From: Alphaproteobacteria bacterium
GTDB lineage: Bacteria > Pseudomonadota > Alphaproteobacteria > Rs-D84
DNA: 32,184 nucleotides
Assembly: GCA_017427405.1 (NCBI GenBank)
Contig: JAFRSV010000006.1
Span: forward strand, 1 to 32,184
Direction: 5' to 3'
A program made the position numbers and the translations under genes. Shown here piece by piece: positions 22,831 to 28,885 of this stretch (positions are counted from its first letter, which is position 1; every line of letters begins with the position of its first letter). The notes under the pieces were generated by a model that saw only the letters and a list, made by a program, of their open reading frames with translations, did not search any database and was not told the DNA's origin.

Positions 22831-23679
22831 TTAATTAATATAGTCTAAATAGATTCTATCCGGAACGCATAAATTGATAGCACCAAATTTCGTTTCCATT
22901 TCAGCATCACCAGAAGCTTTGGTGGCATACATGTAACTTGTATTTTTTAATTCTTTTTTTAACTTAGCATATTTCTTTTTATACTTGTCTGAACAGGTTT
23001 CCGCCTTACCAAATGCTACATTTCTAATAAATTGTTTTTCTTGTTCTTCACAATTATTTTTTTCCGCCTGAGTTTGTTCTTTGTTTTTATAACAATCTCG
23101 TTCTGCATACGTGGTTACAAAATTATCGTCTTCCCACCCCCATAAAGAAAAAAAGCTATGTAAATATGCCGCCTTATATAACGTATATAAATTCGCAAAA
23201 TCGCCGTCTGTTTTTATAACACTACCTTCTGGTAAATATTTCTGAAAATTAAAATACCCGACAAAATTTTCTTTAGCACTACGTCTGGCCAAAATACATT
23301 CATCTGACAAATCTTTATATTCTATTGTTTGGTCCCCTAGGCAATTATAAGAAAACAAACATTTTTTGTCGAACGGCAAATCCACAGATGTTTTCATTAT
23401 TAATGCGCTATATTTTTGGGGTTCAGAGATTTGAGATATAGTGTTTAAACATATAACTTTTCTAGGAGTTGAACTCTTGATACCACCATACACATTATCA
23501 AAAAAGTTCAAGGTAATAATTACATCTCTGGTTCTTATCAAATCTTGTTCTGCCTCTGAAGCTATTTCTTCCAAAGATTTTATTTTCGGTTCAACAGCTT
23601 CCGATATACCCCCCTTATCAGCCTGTATAACACAAGCCGTCAGGACAAATATACAAAAAATATACAAAAAACTTTTCAT
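22831..23679 (-). CDS. Predicted lipoprotein, first gene of the exported cluster
   Basis: A 282-residue protein with a lipoprotein signal peptide: hydrophobic FLYIFCIFVLTAC with lipobox LTAC and acylated Cys16 predicted. The mature protein has about ten Cys, several aromatic-rich stretches (HSFFSLWGWEDDNF) and a Lys-rich helix near 235 (KYKKKYAKLKKELK). No family is recognised. The gene leads five exported-protein genes with short spacings (18, 18, 11 and 19 bases). An extended -10 element lies about 45 bases upstream. Confidence 0.78.
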   Translation of the reverse strand: MKSFLYIFCIFVLTACVIQADKGGISEAVEPKIKSLEEIASEAEQDLIRTRDVIITLNFFDNVYGGIKSSTPRKVICLNTISQISEPQKYSALIMKTSVDLPFDKKCLFSYNCLGDQTIEYKDLSDECILARRSAKENFVGYFNFQKYLPEGSVIKTDGDFANLYTLYKAAYLHSFFSLWGWEDDNFVTTYAERDCYKNKEQTQAEKNNCEEQEKQFIRNVAFGKAETCSDKYKKKYAKLKKELKNTSYMYATKASGDAEMETKFGAINLCVPDRIYLDYIN

Positions 23680-23720
23680 TTTTTTACCAATTTCTGATAG
23701 TTGTTTACTACTTGCGAAGA

Positions 23721-23746
23721 GTTATACCACAAACCAACGATTGTGG
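23721..23746 (-). promoter_or_regulatory. Promoter and overlapping operator-like palindrome of the exported cluster
   Basis: The minus strand reads TGGTATAAC, an extended -10, at 23729-23721. The inverted repeat CCACAA (23728-23733) / TTGTGG (23741-23746) with an 8-base spacer overlaps its upstream edge, where a repressor could block polymerase. Confidence 0.45.
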
Positions 23747-23863
23747 ACCATGCATTGAATTTTTGATTTTTTTATCGTTTAAAAATCTTGTATACGTTAA
23801 ATTTCTAATGTTTTTTCGATATTTATGTCTTTTATAACAACAAATTCAAATTAGGAAAAAATA

Positions 23864-23907
23864 GGTTGAAATAATCGTTCTATTAAAAGGGACTAAAATT
23901 ATCAACC
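23864..23907. promoter_or_regulatory. Inverted repeat upstream of the small serine recombinase
   Basis: GGTTGA (23864-23869) and TCAACC (23902-23907) with further ATAAT/ATTAT pairing inside them flank about 22 bases, ending just before the ribosome-binding site of the recombinase. The form fits a recombinase binding subsite or an autoregulatory operator. The rest of the 240-base gap shows only AT-rich sequence. Confidence 0.35.
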
Positions 23908-23921
23908 AAAGGAATTAAAAA

Positions 23922-24521
23922 ATGGCGGTTATTGGCTATATACGTGTATCATCAAATAAACAAACATTAGAACATCAACACTATGAAATCGAACAATTTG
24001 CACTTCAAAACAATATCATAGTGGATAAATGGGTTATGGAAAAAATCTCTTCGCGTAAAGCGTTAAACAAACGGCAGTTGGGGCAATTATTGGATGACTT
24101 GCAACCTAATGACATTTTAATTGCTGCCGAAATATCCAGATTGGGTCGTTCTTTGTTGGAAGTGATGCATATTTTGGAATACTGTTTAAATAAAAATTGT
24201 CAGGTCTGGACCATAAAAGAAAATTACCGTCTGGGCAATGACATCCAAAGTAAAGTTATGGCATTTGCATTTGGTTTATCTGCTGAAATCGAACGTAATT
24301 TAATATCACAACGAACAAAAGCATCATTGGAAAGCGTTCGTGCAACCGGTAAACGTCTGGGGCGTCCGTTTTCTGCACAATCAAAGAAATTAAAATTATC
24401 ACGCAACACCAAAAAAGTTAAAGAATTATTGGATATGGGGTTAACCCGATATCGAATTGCTAAAATAATGTCTGTAAAACAAACAACCGTATCCAGATTC
24501 ATAAATCGCATGGGGTGGTAA
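23922..24521 (+). CDS. Small serine recombinase (resolvase/invertase type)
   Basis: A 199-residue protein. The catalytic domain has GYIRVSSNKQ (Arg8, nucleophile Ser10), AAEISRLGRSLLEVM and the helix IERNLISQRTKASLE. A linker GKRLGRP leads to a C-terminal helix-turn-helix (MGLTRYRIAKIMSVKQTTVSRFINR), as in Hin/Pin invertases and Tn3 resolvases. AAAGGA lies 8 bases before the ATG. In this element it may resolve multimers of a replicating circular form, or invert DNA. No obvious pair of long inverted crossover sites is visible, so resolution is the better guess. Confidence 0.9.
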   Translation: MAVIGYIRVSSNKQTLEHQHYEIEQFALQNNIIVDKWVMEKISSRKALNKRQLGQLLDDLQPNDILIAAEISRLGRSLLEVMHILEYCLNKNCQVWTIKENYRLGNDIQSKVMAFAFGLSAEIERNLISQRTKASLESVRATGKRLGRPFSAQSKKLKLSRNTKKVKELLDMGLTRYRIAKIMSVKQTTVSRFINRMGW

Positions 24522-24600
24522 TTATTTAAAAACCGACATATTTTCTTGAAAAATCTTTAATTTTTGCTACTTATAACAATATCGATTAAAGGTTAAAAAT

Positions 24601-25611
24601 TTGAACGAAATTGTTATACATTTTCATTTGCCAGAAAACAAGCACGAAATGAATGCCAAAGTGCTAAATGTATGTGAAGCAAAAGTTATCGCCATCATAG
24701 AACAAATCATTGAAACACTTGGATTGCAAAACGAATTGCAGTTATCAATGGTGGTGAGAAGCGAGGGTGGAATCCGTGACAGATTAAAGTATCAAATAAT
24801 TTCCATCAGCGGAGCATTCCTTGTGGCTTATATCGCGAATGTTCTCGGGGAATTAACCGTTAAATATTTAACCAAAACTTCGAATTTGGAATTTCAGGTC
24901 GTAGAACAACATGTTAAAGATATTGCAGAAATAACAACACAAATCCAACGAGATACGAAATTACAATTAGAAGAACAGCAAAAACAAACACAAATTTTGG
25001 CAGGTATGGCCACCGGTATTGCCCGATTGGCACAGGACACAAATACGCAAAACGATATTAAAAAGAAACAATCCGGATTATATAAAAATCTTGCTGCAGA
25101 TAATGATATTGAAAAATTTTCAGTTGAGTCTGTGGACGAACACACTAATGAATTCGTTGAACAAGCGAGCGTATCTCGTGAAGAATTTGGAACATTTGTG
25201 TTAGATTCTGGTGATTTGGAACCAGAAATAGACAGGAAAGCAACCATAGCCATTATATCACCAGTATTGAATGACAATGGGCGATTAAAATGGAAAGGTG
25301 AATACAACGGTGAAATTATAGATTTTTACATGTCGGATGACGATTTTAAGCAATCAATTTTGTTAAATCAGGTTAAATTCGGTGCAAACGACCTACTGTC
25401 TTGTGTGTTGAAAAAGAACCGAAAAATAAATGAAGTTGGCGAAGAAGTTATAACCGGTTATTCTGTTGAAACCGTATTTGGATTTGAACACGATGACGGT
25501 AGTTATACAGAGACAGTCAAAGGACAACGGGAACGACTTAGAGGTAACATGCCAGATGAACCGACCACATTATATATGGACTTTGGCGACAACCCTAACA
25601 TCAATAAATAA
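24601..25611 (+). CDS. Membrane-anchored coiled-coil protein of unknown function
   Basis: A 336-residue protein starting with TTG, preceded by AAAGGT at 8 bases. Residues 1-60 form a small alpha/beta-like domain. One membrane segment lies at about 65-85 (IISISGAFLVAYIANVLGEL). A Gln-rich coiled coil follows (95-145). The C-terminal domain has ATIAIISPVLNDNGRLKWKG...IDFYMSDDDFKQSI...GANDLLSCVLK, an all-beta-looking unit I have seen only in unannotated proteins of mobile regions. It is the last gene before attR, the classical cargo position. A sensor or defence role is conceivable but unsupported. Confidence 0.8.
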   Translation: MNEIVIHFHLPENKHEMNAKVLNVCEAKVIAIIEQIIETLGLQNELQLSMVVRSEGGIRDRLKYQIISISGAFLVAYIANVLGELTVKYLTKTSNLEFQVVEQHVKDIAEITTQIQRDTKLQLEEQQKQTQILAGMATGIARLAQDTNTQNDIKKKQSGLYKNLAADNDIEKFSVESVDEHTNEFVEQASVSREEFGTFVLDSGDLEPEIDRKATIAIISPVLNDNGRLKWKGEYNGEIIDFYMSDDDFKQSILLNQVKFGANDLLSCVLKKNRKINEVGEEVITGYSVETVFGFEHDDGSYTETVKGQRERLRGNMPDEPTTLYMDFGDNPNINK

Positions 25612-25650
25612 TAAAACTGTTTACTTTTGACCAAAAACACAGTAAATTAT

Positions 25651-25676
25651 AAAAGTGCCAAGCAAAGTGTCAGGCA
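25651..25676 (+). repeat. Putative integrase arm sites, right
   Basis: A 26-base copy of 16073-16098 (22 identical), again two tandem 12-mers of the AAAGTG form, about 100 bases inside attR. The gap 25612-25777 has no gene. A shorter related segment (AAGTCAAAATTGTCA) follows at about 25691. Confidence 0.45.
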
Positions 25677-25746
25677 TTTTAGTGTTTTTAAGTCAAAATT
25701 GTCATTTTTAGGGCAGTTTTGCGCTGGTTTTTTGGGATGGCATTGT

Positions 25747-25763
25747 TCCGATAACCGGCACCA
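25747..25763 (+). repeat. Degenerate second att core
   Basis: TCCGATAACCGGCACCA matches 15 of 17 bases of the attachment core and lies 32 bases before the exact attR copy. It may be the scar of an earlier integration at the same tRNA. Confidence 0.6.
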
Positions 25764-25777
25764 GATTGTTGGAATTG

Positions 25778-25795
25778 GTCCGACAACTGGCACCA
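25778..25795 (+). repeat. attR, 18-bp core
   Basis: An exact copy of the tRNA-Thr 3' end (T-stem strand, acceptor strand and CCA). Upstream GTTGG is also shared with the tRNA, while the five loop bases between differ. This marks the right end of the element. Confidence 0.88.
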
Positions 25796-25809
25796 CCAAT
25801 TTTCATTAG

Positions 25810-25835
25810 AAAAAACCGCGGTCATGCGGTTTTTT
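25810..25835 (+). terminator. Probable native terminator of tRNA-Thr
   Basis: AAAAAACCGC (25810-25819) and GCGGTTTTTT (25826-25835) form a strong hairpin, 15 bases after attR. Before integration it would have stood directly behind tRNA-Thr. Confidence 0.8.
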
Positions 25836-25870
25836 GTTTAAGAAATCTTGCAAATAGTGGGCAAATTCCT

Positions 25871-25900
25871 AAAAAACGGAATCAAATGATTCCGTTTTTT
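25871..25900. terminator. Bidirectional terminator behind cvpA
   Basis: AAAAAACGGAATCA and TGATTCCGTTTTTT are perfect 14-bp complements around two bases. The minus-strand T-run ends cvpA, whose stop overlaps the hairpin. It can act on the plus strand too. Confidence 0.85.
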
Positions 25901-26630
25901 AATTTTTTCCCTGGCGTTCTTTATCGCGCTGTTCGACCGCGTTGGCGACATTTTCAATTTGCAGTAATTGATTTTCTAGTGCCCCCCGTTCGGAATTTTT
26001 ATATCCCGTTTCTTCCGCGCCCGCGTTTGCGCCATCTTTATCCGAATCATCAACCACACGCGGGTTAATAAGGTTATCGTAAATCCGCTGTGCCTCACGC
26101 GAACCCTCAATATCACGCAACAACAGTTTGCTTGTTTGCCCCGGGATAAACCATTCGTCCAACTTTAACGCCGTCACCTGCATCACCGGACGTGTGCGCG
26201 CATCGGTAATCCACGCCGGCACACGTGGCGTGTCGGAAAAATACCAAAGTGCAACCCAATAGAAAACGCCCATCACAACAATACCACGAACGATTCCGAA
26301 AATCACACCAAGTGTATGGTCGGTGACACTCATCACACTGGCCTGAATTTTATCGCGCAGTTTCTGATTAAAGAACCCAACAATCAACAATATAACAAAA
26401 AACACGATGAAATAAGATGCGACCAATGTGCCCACGGTTGATTCGGGCAACCCGAACCAACCCTGAAGCAATTTATCAAGCATCGGCGACACGAACCGCG
26501 CGGTCACCGCCGCCACAACCCAAGACAAGGTTGCGATGGTTTCATAAATTCCACCGCGTATCGTCGCCCATACGGTTGACGCAAGCAACACCCCAACATA
26601 CGCATAATCAAGTCCGGTCAAATTAAACAT
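25899..26630 (-). CDS. cvpA: CvpA family inner-membrane protein
   Basis: A 243-residue protein with four predicted membrane helices in the first 150 residues (LDYAYVGVLLASTVWATIRGG is family-typical) and a charged cytoplasmic or periplasmic tail from 190 on. CvpA was first linked to colicin V production, and is more widely tied to envelope homeostasis and bile resistance. CAGGAAAG precedes the ATG. It follows the thioredoxin-fold gene; if that gene is read by -1 frameshift the gap is only 16 bases, which supports an operon. Confidence 0.9.
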   Translation of the reverse strand: MFNLTGLDYAYVGVLLASTVWATIRGGIYETIATLSWVVAAVTARFVSPMLDKLLQGWFGLPESTVGTLVASYFIVFFVILLIVGFFNQKLRDKIQASVMSVTDHTLGVIFGIVRGIVVMGVFYWVALWYFSDTPRVPAWITDARTRPVMQVTALKLDEWFIPGQTSKLLLRDIEGSREAQRIYDNLINPRVVDDSDKDGANAGAEETGYKNSERGALENQLLQIENVANAVEQRDKERQGKN

Positions 26631-26735
26631 CGTGCTTTCCTGTTATTTATTTCTTTTTACGGCAAAGAACGAAAACCAATCCCACAACAAAAATCCCAAG
26701 AATTCCGTAATAGAACCAGTTCGCGTTCCATTTAA

Positions 26736-27212
26736 TTAGTTTTTTTTTGCGTCCGTCTTTTCAACAACGCGTTCAACGATTGCCGATGTCCGGTCCGCAT
26801 GTGCGCTGCGAAACGCGGCCGCATCAGATTCCATTGCTTTCTTGTTGTCGGCGGCAATCCCTTTGGCGGCATCGTCCATATCAATTTCTATTGCGGCGCG
26901 GATTGAATCACCCATGGAATCGCCATAGCCTTGGAAACATTTTTCACCAACGACCATTACCGGCACACCACCCGATTCGTATTCGCACTTTTTAAGTGTT
27001 GCCATAAATTCATCACGATTTGCGGCGTCCATAACATTGACCGTTGTCACATTCAGATTCGGATATTCGTAAATCAAATTCTGCGAAATAAATTCCCGCG
27101 CATGATGACAGTGCGGACACGTCGGCGAATAGTAAATCGTAATATCCGCGGCCATCGCATTACCAATAAACATCGCACCCGCAAGTGCACCAAACAAAGT
27201 TGCTTTTTTCAT
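26736..27212 (-). CDS. Periplasmic thioredoxin-fold protein with a possible frameshift-encoded membrane anchor
   Basis: In the normal frame it encodes 158 residues: signal peptide MKKATLFGALAGAMFIGNAMA, then a glutaredoxin/DsbA-like domain starting DITIYYSPTCPHCHHARE with a CPHC active site, a cis-Pro segment GVPVMVVGEKCFQGYG, and a charged C-terminal helix. AAAGGAG precedes the start at 27212. The gene ends ...DAKKN at a run of nine A. The sequence A AAA AAC immediately before the stop is a canonical -1 slippery heptamer. In the -1 frame 30 codons follow (26739-26647): LIKWNANW, a hydrophobic helix FYYGILGIFVVGLVFVL, then CRKKK and stop. That is a convincing membrane anchor, so the true product may be longer, by frameshifting, slippage or an indel. 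Confidence 0.88.
   Translation of the reverse strand: MKKATLFGALAGAMFIGNAMAADITIYYSPTCPHCHHAREFISQNLIYEYPNLNVTTVNVMDAANRDEFMATLKKCEYESGGVPVMVVGEKCFQGYGDSMGDSIRAAIEIDMDDAAKGIAADNKKAMESDAAAFRSAHADRTSAIVERVVEKTDAKKN
26739..26748 (-). other. A9C slippery run (-1 frameshift candidate)
   Basis: On the minus strand GC is followed by nine A and CTAA. In frame this reads GCA AAA AAA AAC TAA. One extra A, or a -1 slip on A AAA AAC, joins the upstream frame to an open frame encoding a membrane helix and basic tail ending at 26647. Confidence 0.6.
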
Positions 27213-27354
27213 TTTTTCTCCTTTATTACTTTGCATGGTGATTATAGAAACATACATTATCATAGCGCAAGTGGTTTTTAATAAAAAACAAACATTTTTT
27301 CCTATGGTCACGGCCACGTATTTTTGCAAGAATGCCCACAAAGGAGATAGAAAA

Positions 27355-27948
27355 ATGTTCAATCTTGCCGAATATCCATTACCTTTTCGTGAAACAGACC
27401 TGGTCCCGTATATGTCCGTTGAAACGGTGCGTACGCATCACGATAAACACATGGGCGCATACATTGCAAACCTAAATAAACTAATCGACGGAACAGAATA
27501 TGCCGACATGGATTTGCGCGAAATTATTTTGAAATCGCACAAGGATAAAAACGCGACAAAAATTTTTAATAACGCGGCGCAAATTTTTAATCACGAATTC
27601 TTTTTCAATTGCCTTGGGCGCGGGAATACTTTGATTCCAGATTTAATATCGGATGCGTTTGGTGGCGTGTCCGAATTCAAAGAAAAATTCAAATCGGTTG
27701 CGAACGATGTCTTTGGTTCGGGCTGGGTCTGGGTTGTACAAAATTCAAATAAAAAATTTGAAATCATATCGACCGCAAATGCGGATACACCAATTACCGA
27801 TGGATTAAAACCGGTGCTTGTTTTGGACTTGTGGGAACACGCGTATTATTTGGACTATCAAAATCGGCGCGCGGAATTTATTGATAATTTCCTGGAATTT
27901 TTAATCGATTGGAAATTCGTCCTTGATAATTTGAATGTGGAAGGTTAA
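27355..27948 (+). CDS. sodB: Superoxide dismutase, Fe/Mn type
   Basis: A 197-residue enzyme converting superoxide to oxygen and peroxide. The metal ligands are visible: His in VRTHHDKHMGAYIANLN, His in NHEFFFNCL, and Asp and His in DLWEHAYYLDY. FGSGWVWVV is family-typical and the iron-preferring type is more likely. AAGGAG lies 8 bases before the ATG at 27355. The last residue (Gly) and stop come from an inserted repeat element: the downstream copy of its 17-bp duplication shows that the ancestral end was Val-Glu-stop. Confidence 0.95.
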   Translation: MFNLAEYPLPFRETDLVPYMSVETVRTHHDKHMGAYIANLNKLIDGTEYADMDLREIILKSHKDKNATKIFNNAAQIFNHEFFFNCLGRGNTLIPDLISDAFGGVSEFKEKFKSVANDVFGSGWVWVVQNSNKKFEIISTANADTPITDGLKPVLVLDLWEHAYYLDYQNRRAEFIDNFLEFLIDWKFVLDNLNVEG

Positions 27949-28202
27949 AGCACAATTAAAACGGAACGAGGTTATTATTCCAGAATGCCGTCACCCCGGC
28001 GAAGGCCGGGGCCCAGTTTTTGCGAATGCAAAAACCTGCGTCGCAGACATTTATGTTTTTCATCGCTTTGCGATGAAAAATCCCCTGCGGGGCAAACCAT
28101 CGCTATCGCGATGCCTGGGCACCGCTCTTCAGCGGTGTGACGATTCTCTGGAATTTTAAGTGTCACATATTAATCGTGTATTAACATAATTTGAATGTGG
28201 AA
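27926..28202. mobile_element. MITE-like palindromic element with 17-bp target duplication
   Basis: A 243-base insert (27943-28185) is flanked by 17-bp direct repeats (ATAATTTGAATGTGGAA at 27926-27942 and 28186-28202). Its outermost 18 bases are imperfect inverted repeats (GTTAAAGCACAATTAAAA against the complement of 28168-28185, 14 of 18). Nested inside is ATTCCAGA (27977-27984) / TCTGGAAT (28147-28154), enclosing a chain of hairpins: GGCC-type 27995-28011, TTTTTGC/GCAAAAA, TTTTTCATCGC/GCGATGAAAAA, CCCC/GGGG, CATCGC/GCGATG and CACCGCT/AGCGGTG. It has no ORF, so it would need an enzyme supplied in trans. Confidence 0.75.
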
Positions 28203-28208
28203 TAATTT

Positions 28209-28511
28209 TTACGCGGCAAGTTTCATAAGGCGCACATCATCAAATTCCGCGTACCGGTTAAAGATTGATTGCGCCCGCGGACAAAGCGATAAAATCTTTC
28301 GATGTTCCCGACGCGCAAAATCCGCAACGCACCGTACCAGGTTTTTGCATACATCACTGTTTTCAAACGCGCCATCGATTTGCGTGGATTCGATAATTAA
28401 ACGATTTGCGCCGACATAGACAATATCTATTTCACCGATTATTTTACCATCACACTTTGCGCAAAATCCATTTCCATTTGAAAGTTTTTGGTATTCAATA
28501 TCTAATGACAT
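28209..28511 (-). CDS. GNAT-like acetyltransferase (YjdJ/acetyltransf_CG type)
   Basis: A 100-residue protein matching the small GNAT subfamily: FCAKCDGKIIGEIDIVYVGANRLIIESTQID, then the acceptor helix region KNLVRCVADFARREHRKILSLCP, then FNRYAEFDDV. Size and order fit this subfamily, whose substrates are mostly unknown. AAGGGGGG lies before the ATG. It is convergent with sodB, and before insertion of the 27943-28185 element the two stop codons would have been only a few bases apart. Confidence 0.82.
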   Translation of the reverse strand: MSLDIEYQKLSNGNGFCAKCDGKIIGEIDIVYVGANRLIIESTQIDGAFENSDVCKNLVRCVADFARREHRKILSLCPRAQSIFNRYAEFDDVRLMKLAA

Positions 28512-28659
28512 ATTGCCCCCCTTATACCAAAACTATACCACGCGCGGCGTGCGGTATGAATATGAATGTTTGCCAAAAGTCGGGTATGTTTTCCGCGTTT
28601 TGATATCTGCACACAGATGTTACGAAATTTTGTGACAAGATTGCCGTAATAATGCGACG

Positions 28660-28879
28660 ATTCCCATATCCGCGTCATCCCGGCGAAGGCCGGGATCCAG
28701 TGCGAACGAATGTGAGCACCTGCGTCGCAGACATCAAACAAATTGTCATTCTGAACCAATGTCTCGGCGTAGCCACAGGCGAAGACGGATTGTTTCAGAA
28801 TCCCCGCGGGGCAATCCGTCGGTGCAAAGCACCGCCGAGATGGACACCGCTCTTCAGCGGTGTGACGATTCTCTGGAAT
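28660..28879. repeat. Second copy of the folded palindromic element
   Basis: This block shares modules with 27977-28154 in the same order and orientation: CGTCAYCCCGGCGAAGGCCG, CCTGCGTCGCAGACAT (28719-28734), and an identical 35-base end (28845-28879). The interior differs in sequence but again folds: TCTCGGCG (28762-28769) with CGCCGAGA (28833-28840) encloses GACGGATTG (28784-28792) with CAATCCGTC (28812-28820), which encloses CCCC/GGGG. It lies between the GNAT gene start and the ldh stop. No matching target duplication is seen. The stretch 28512-28659 holds the GNAT promoter region and nothing else recognisable. Confidence 0.75.
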
Positions 28880-28885
28880 GATTTA

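Larger units (their letters stand above)
15910..25795. mobile_element. Integrative element in tRNA-Thr
   Basis: The element is bounded by an 18-bp direct repeat of the tRNA-Thr 3' end. Inside are a tyrosine integrase next to attL, an SF3-like helicase and a HUH Rep-like endonuclease flanking a hairpin-rich gap, a core-binding-like small protein, small ORFs, a five-gene exported-protein cluster, a small serine recombinase and a membrane-anchored unknown protein. Base composition is visibly more AT-rich than in the flanks. No structural, packaging or conjugative genes are seen, so it resembles an integrative replicon or phage satellite. It may depend on a helper for transfer. Confidence 0.85.

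Noticed and set aside
23680-23921. Invertible promoter segment controlled by the small serine recombinase
   Set aside because: No pair of long inverted crossover-type repeats with matching dinucleotide cores could be found flanking the gap.
15910-25795. Complete prophage
   Set aside because: No terminase, portal, capsid, tail or lysis gene is recognisable. Only integration and replication functions and cargo are seen.
28660-28879. tRNA or tmRNA-like gene suggested by clover-like nested stems
   Set aside because: There is no anticodon arm, T-loop consensus or CCA end, and the modules are shared with the repeat at 27977-28154.
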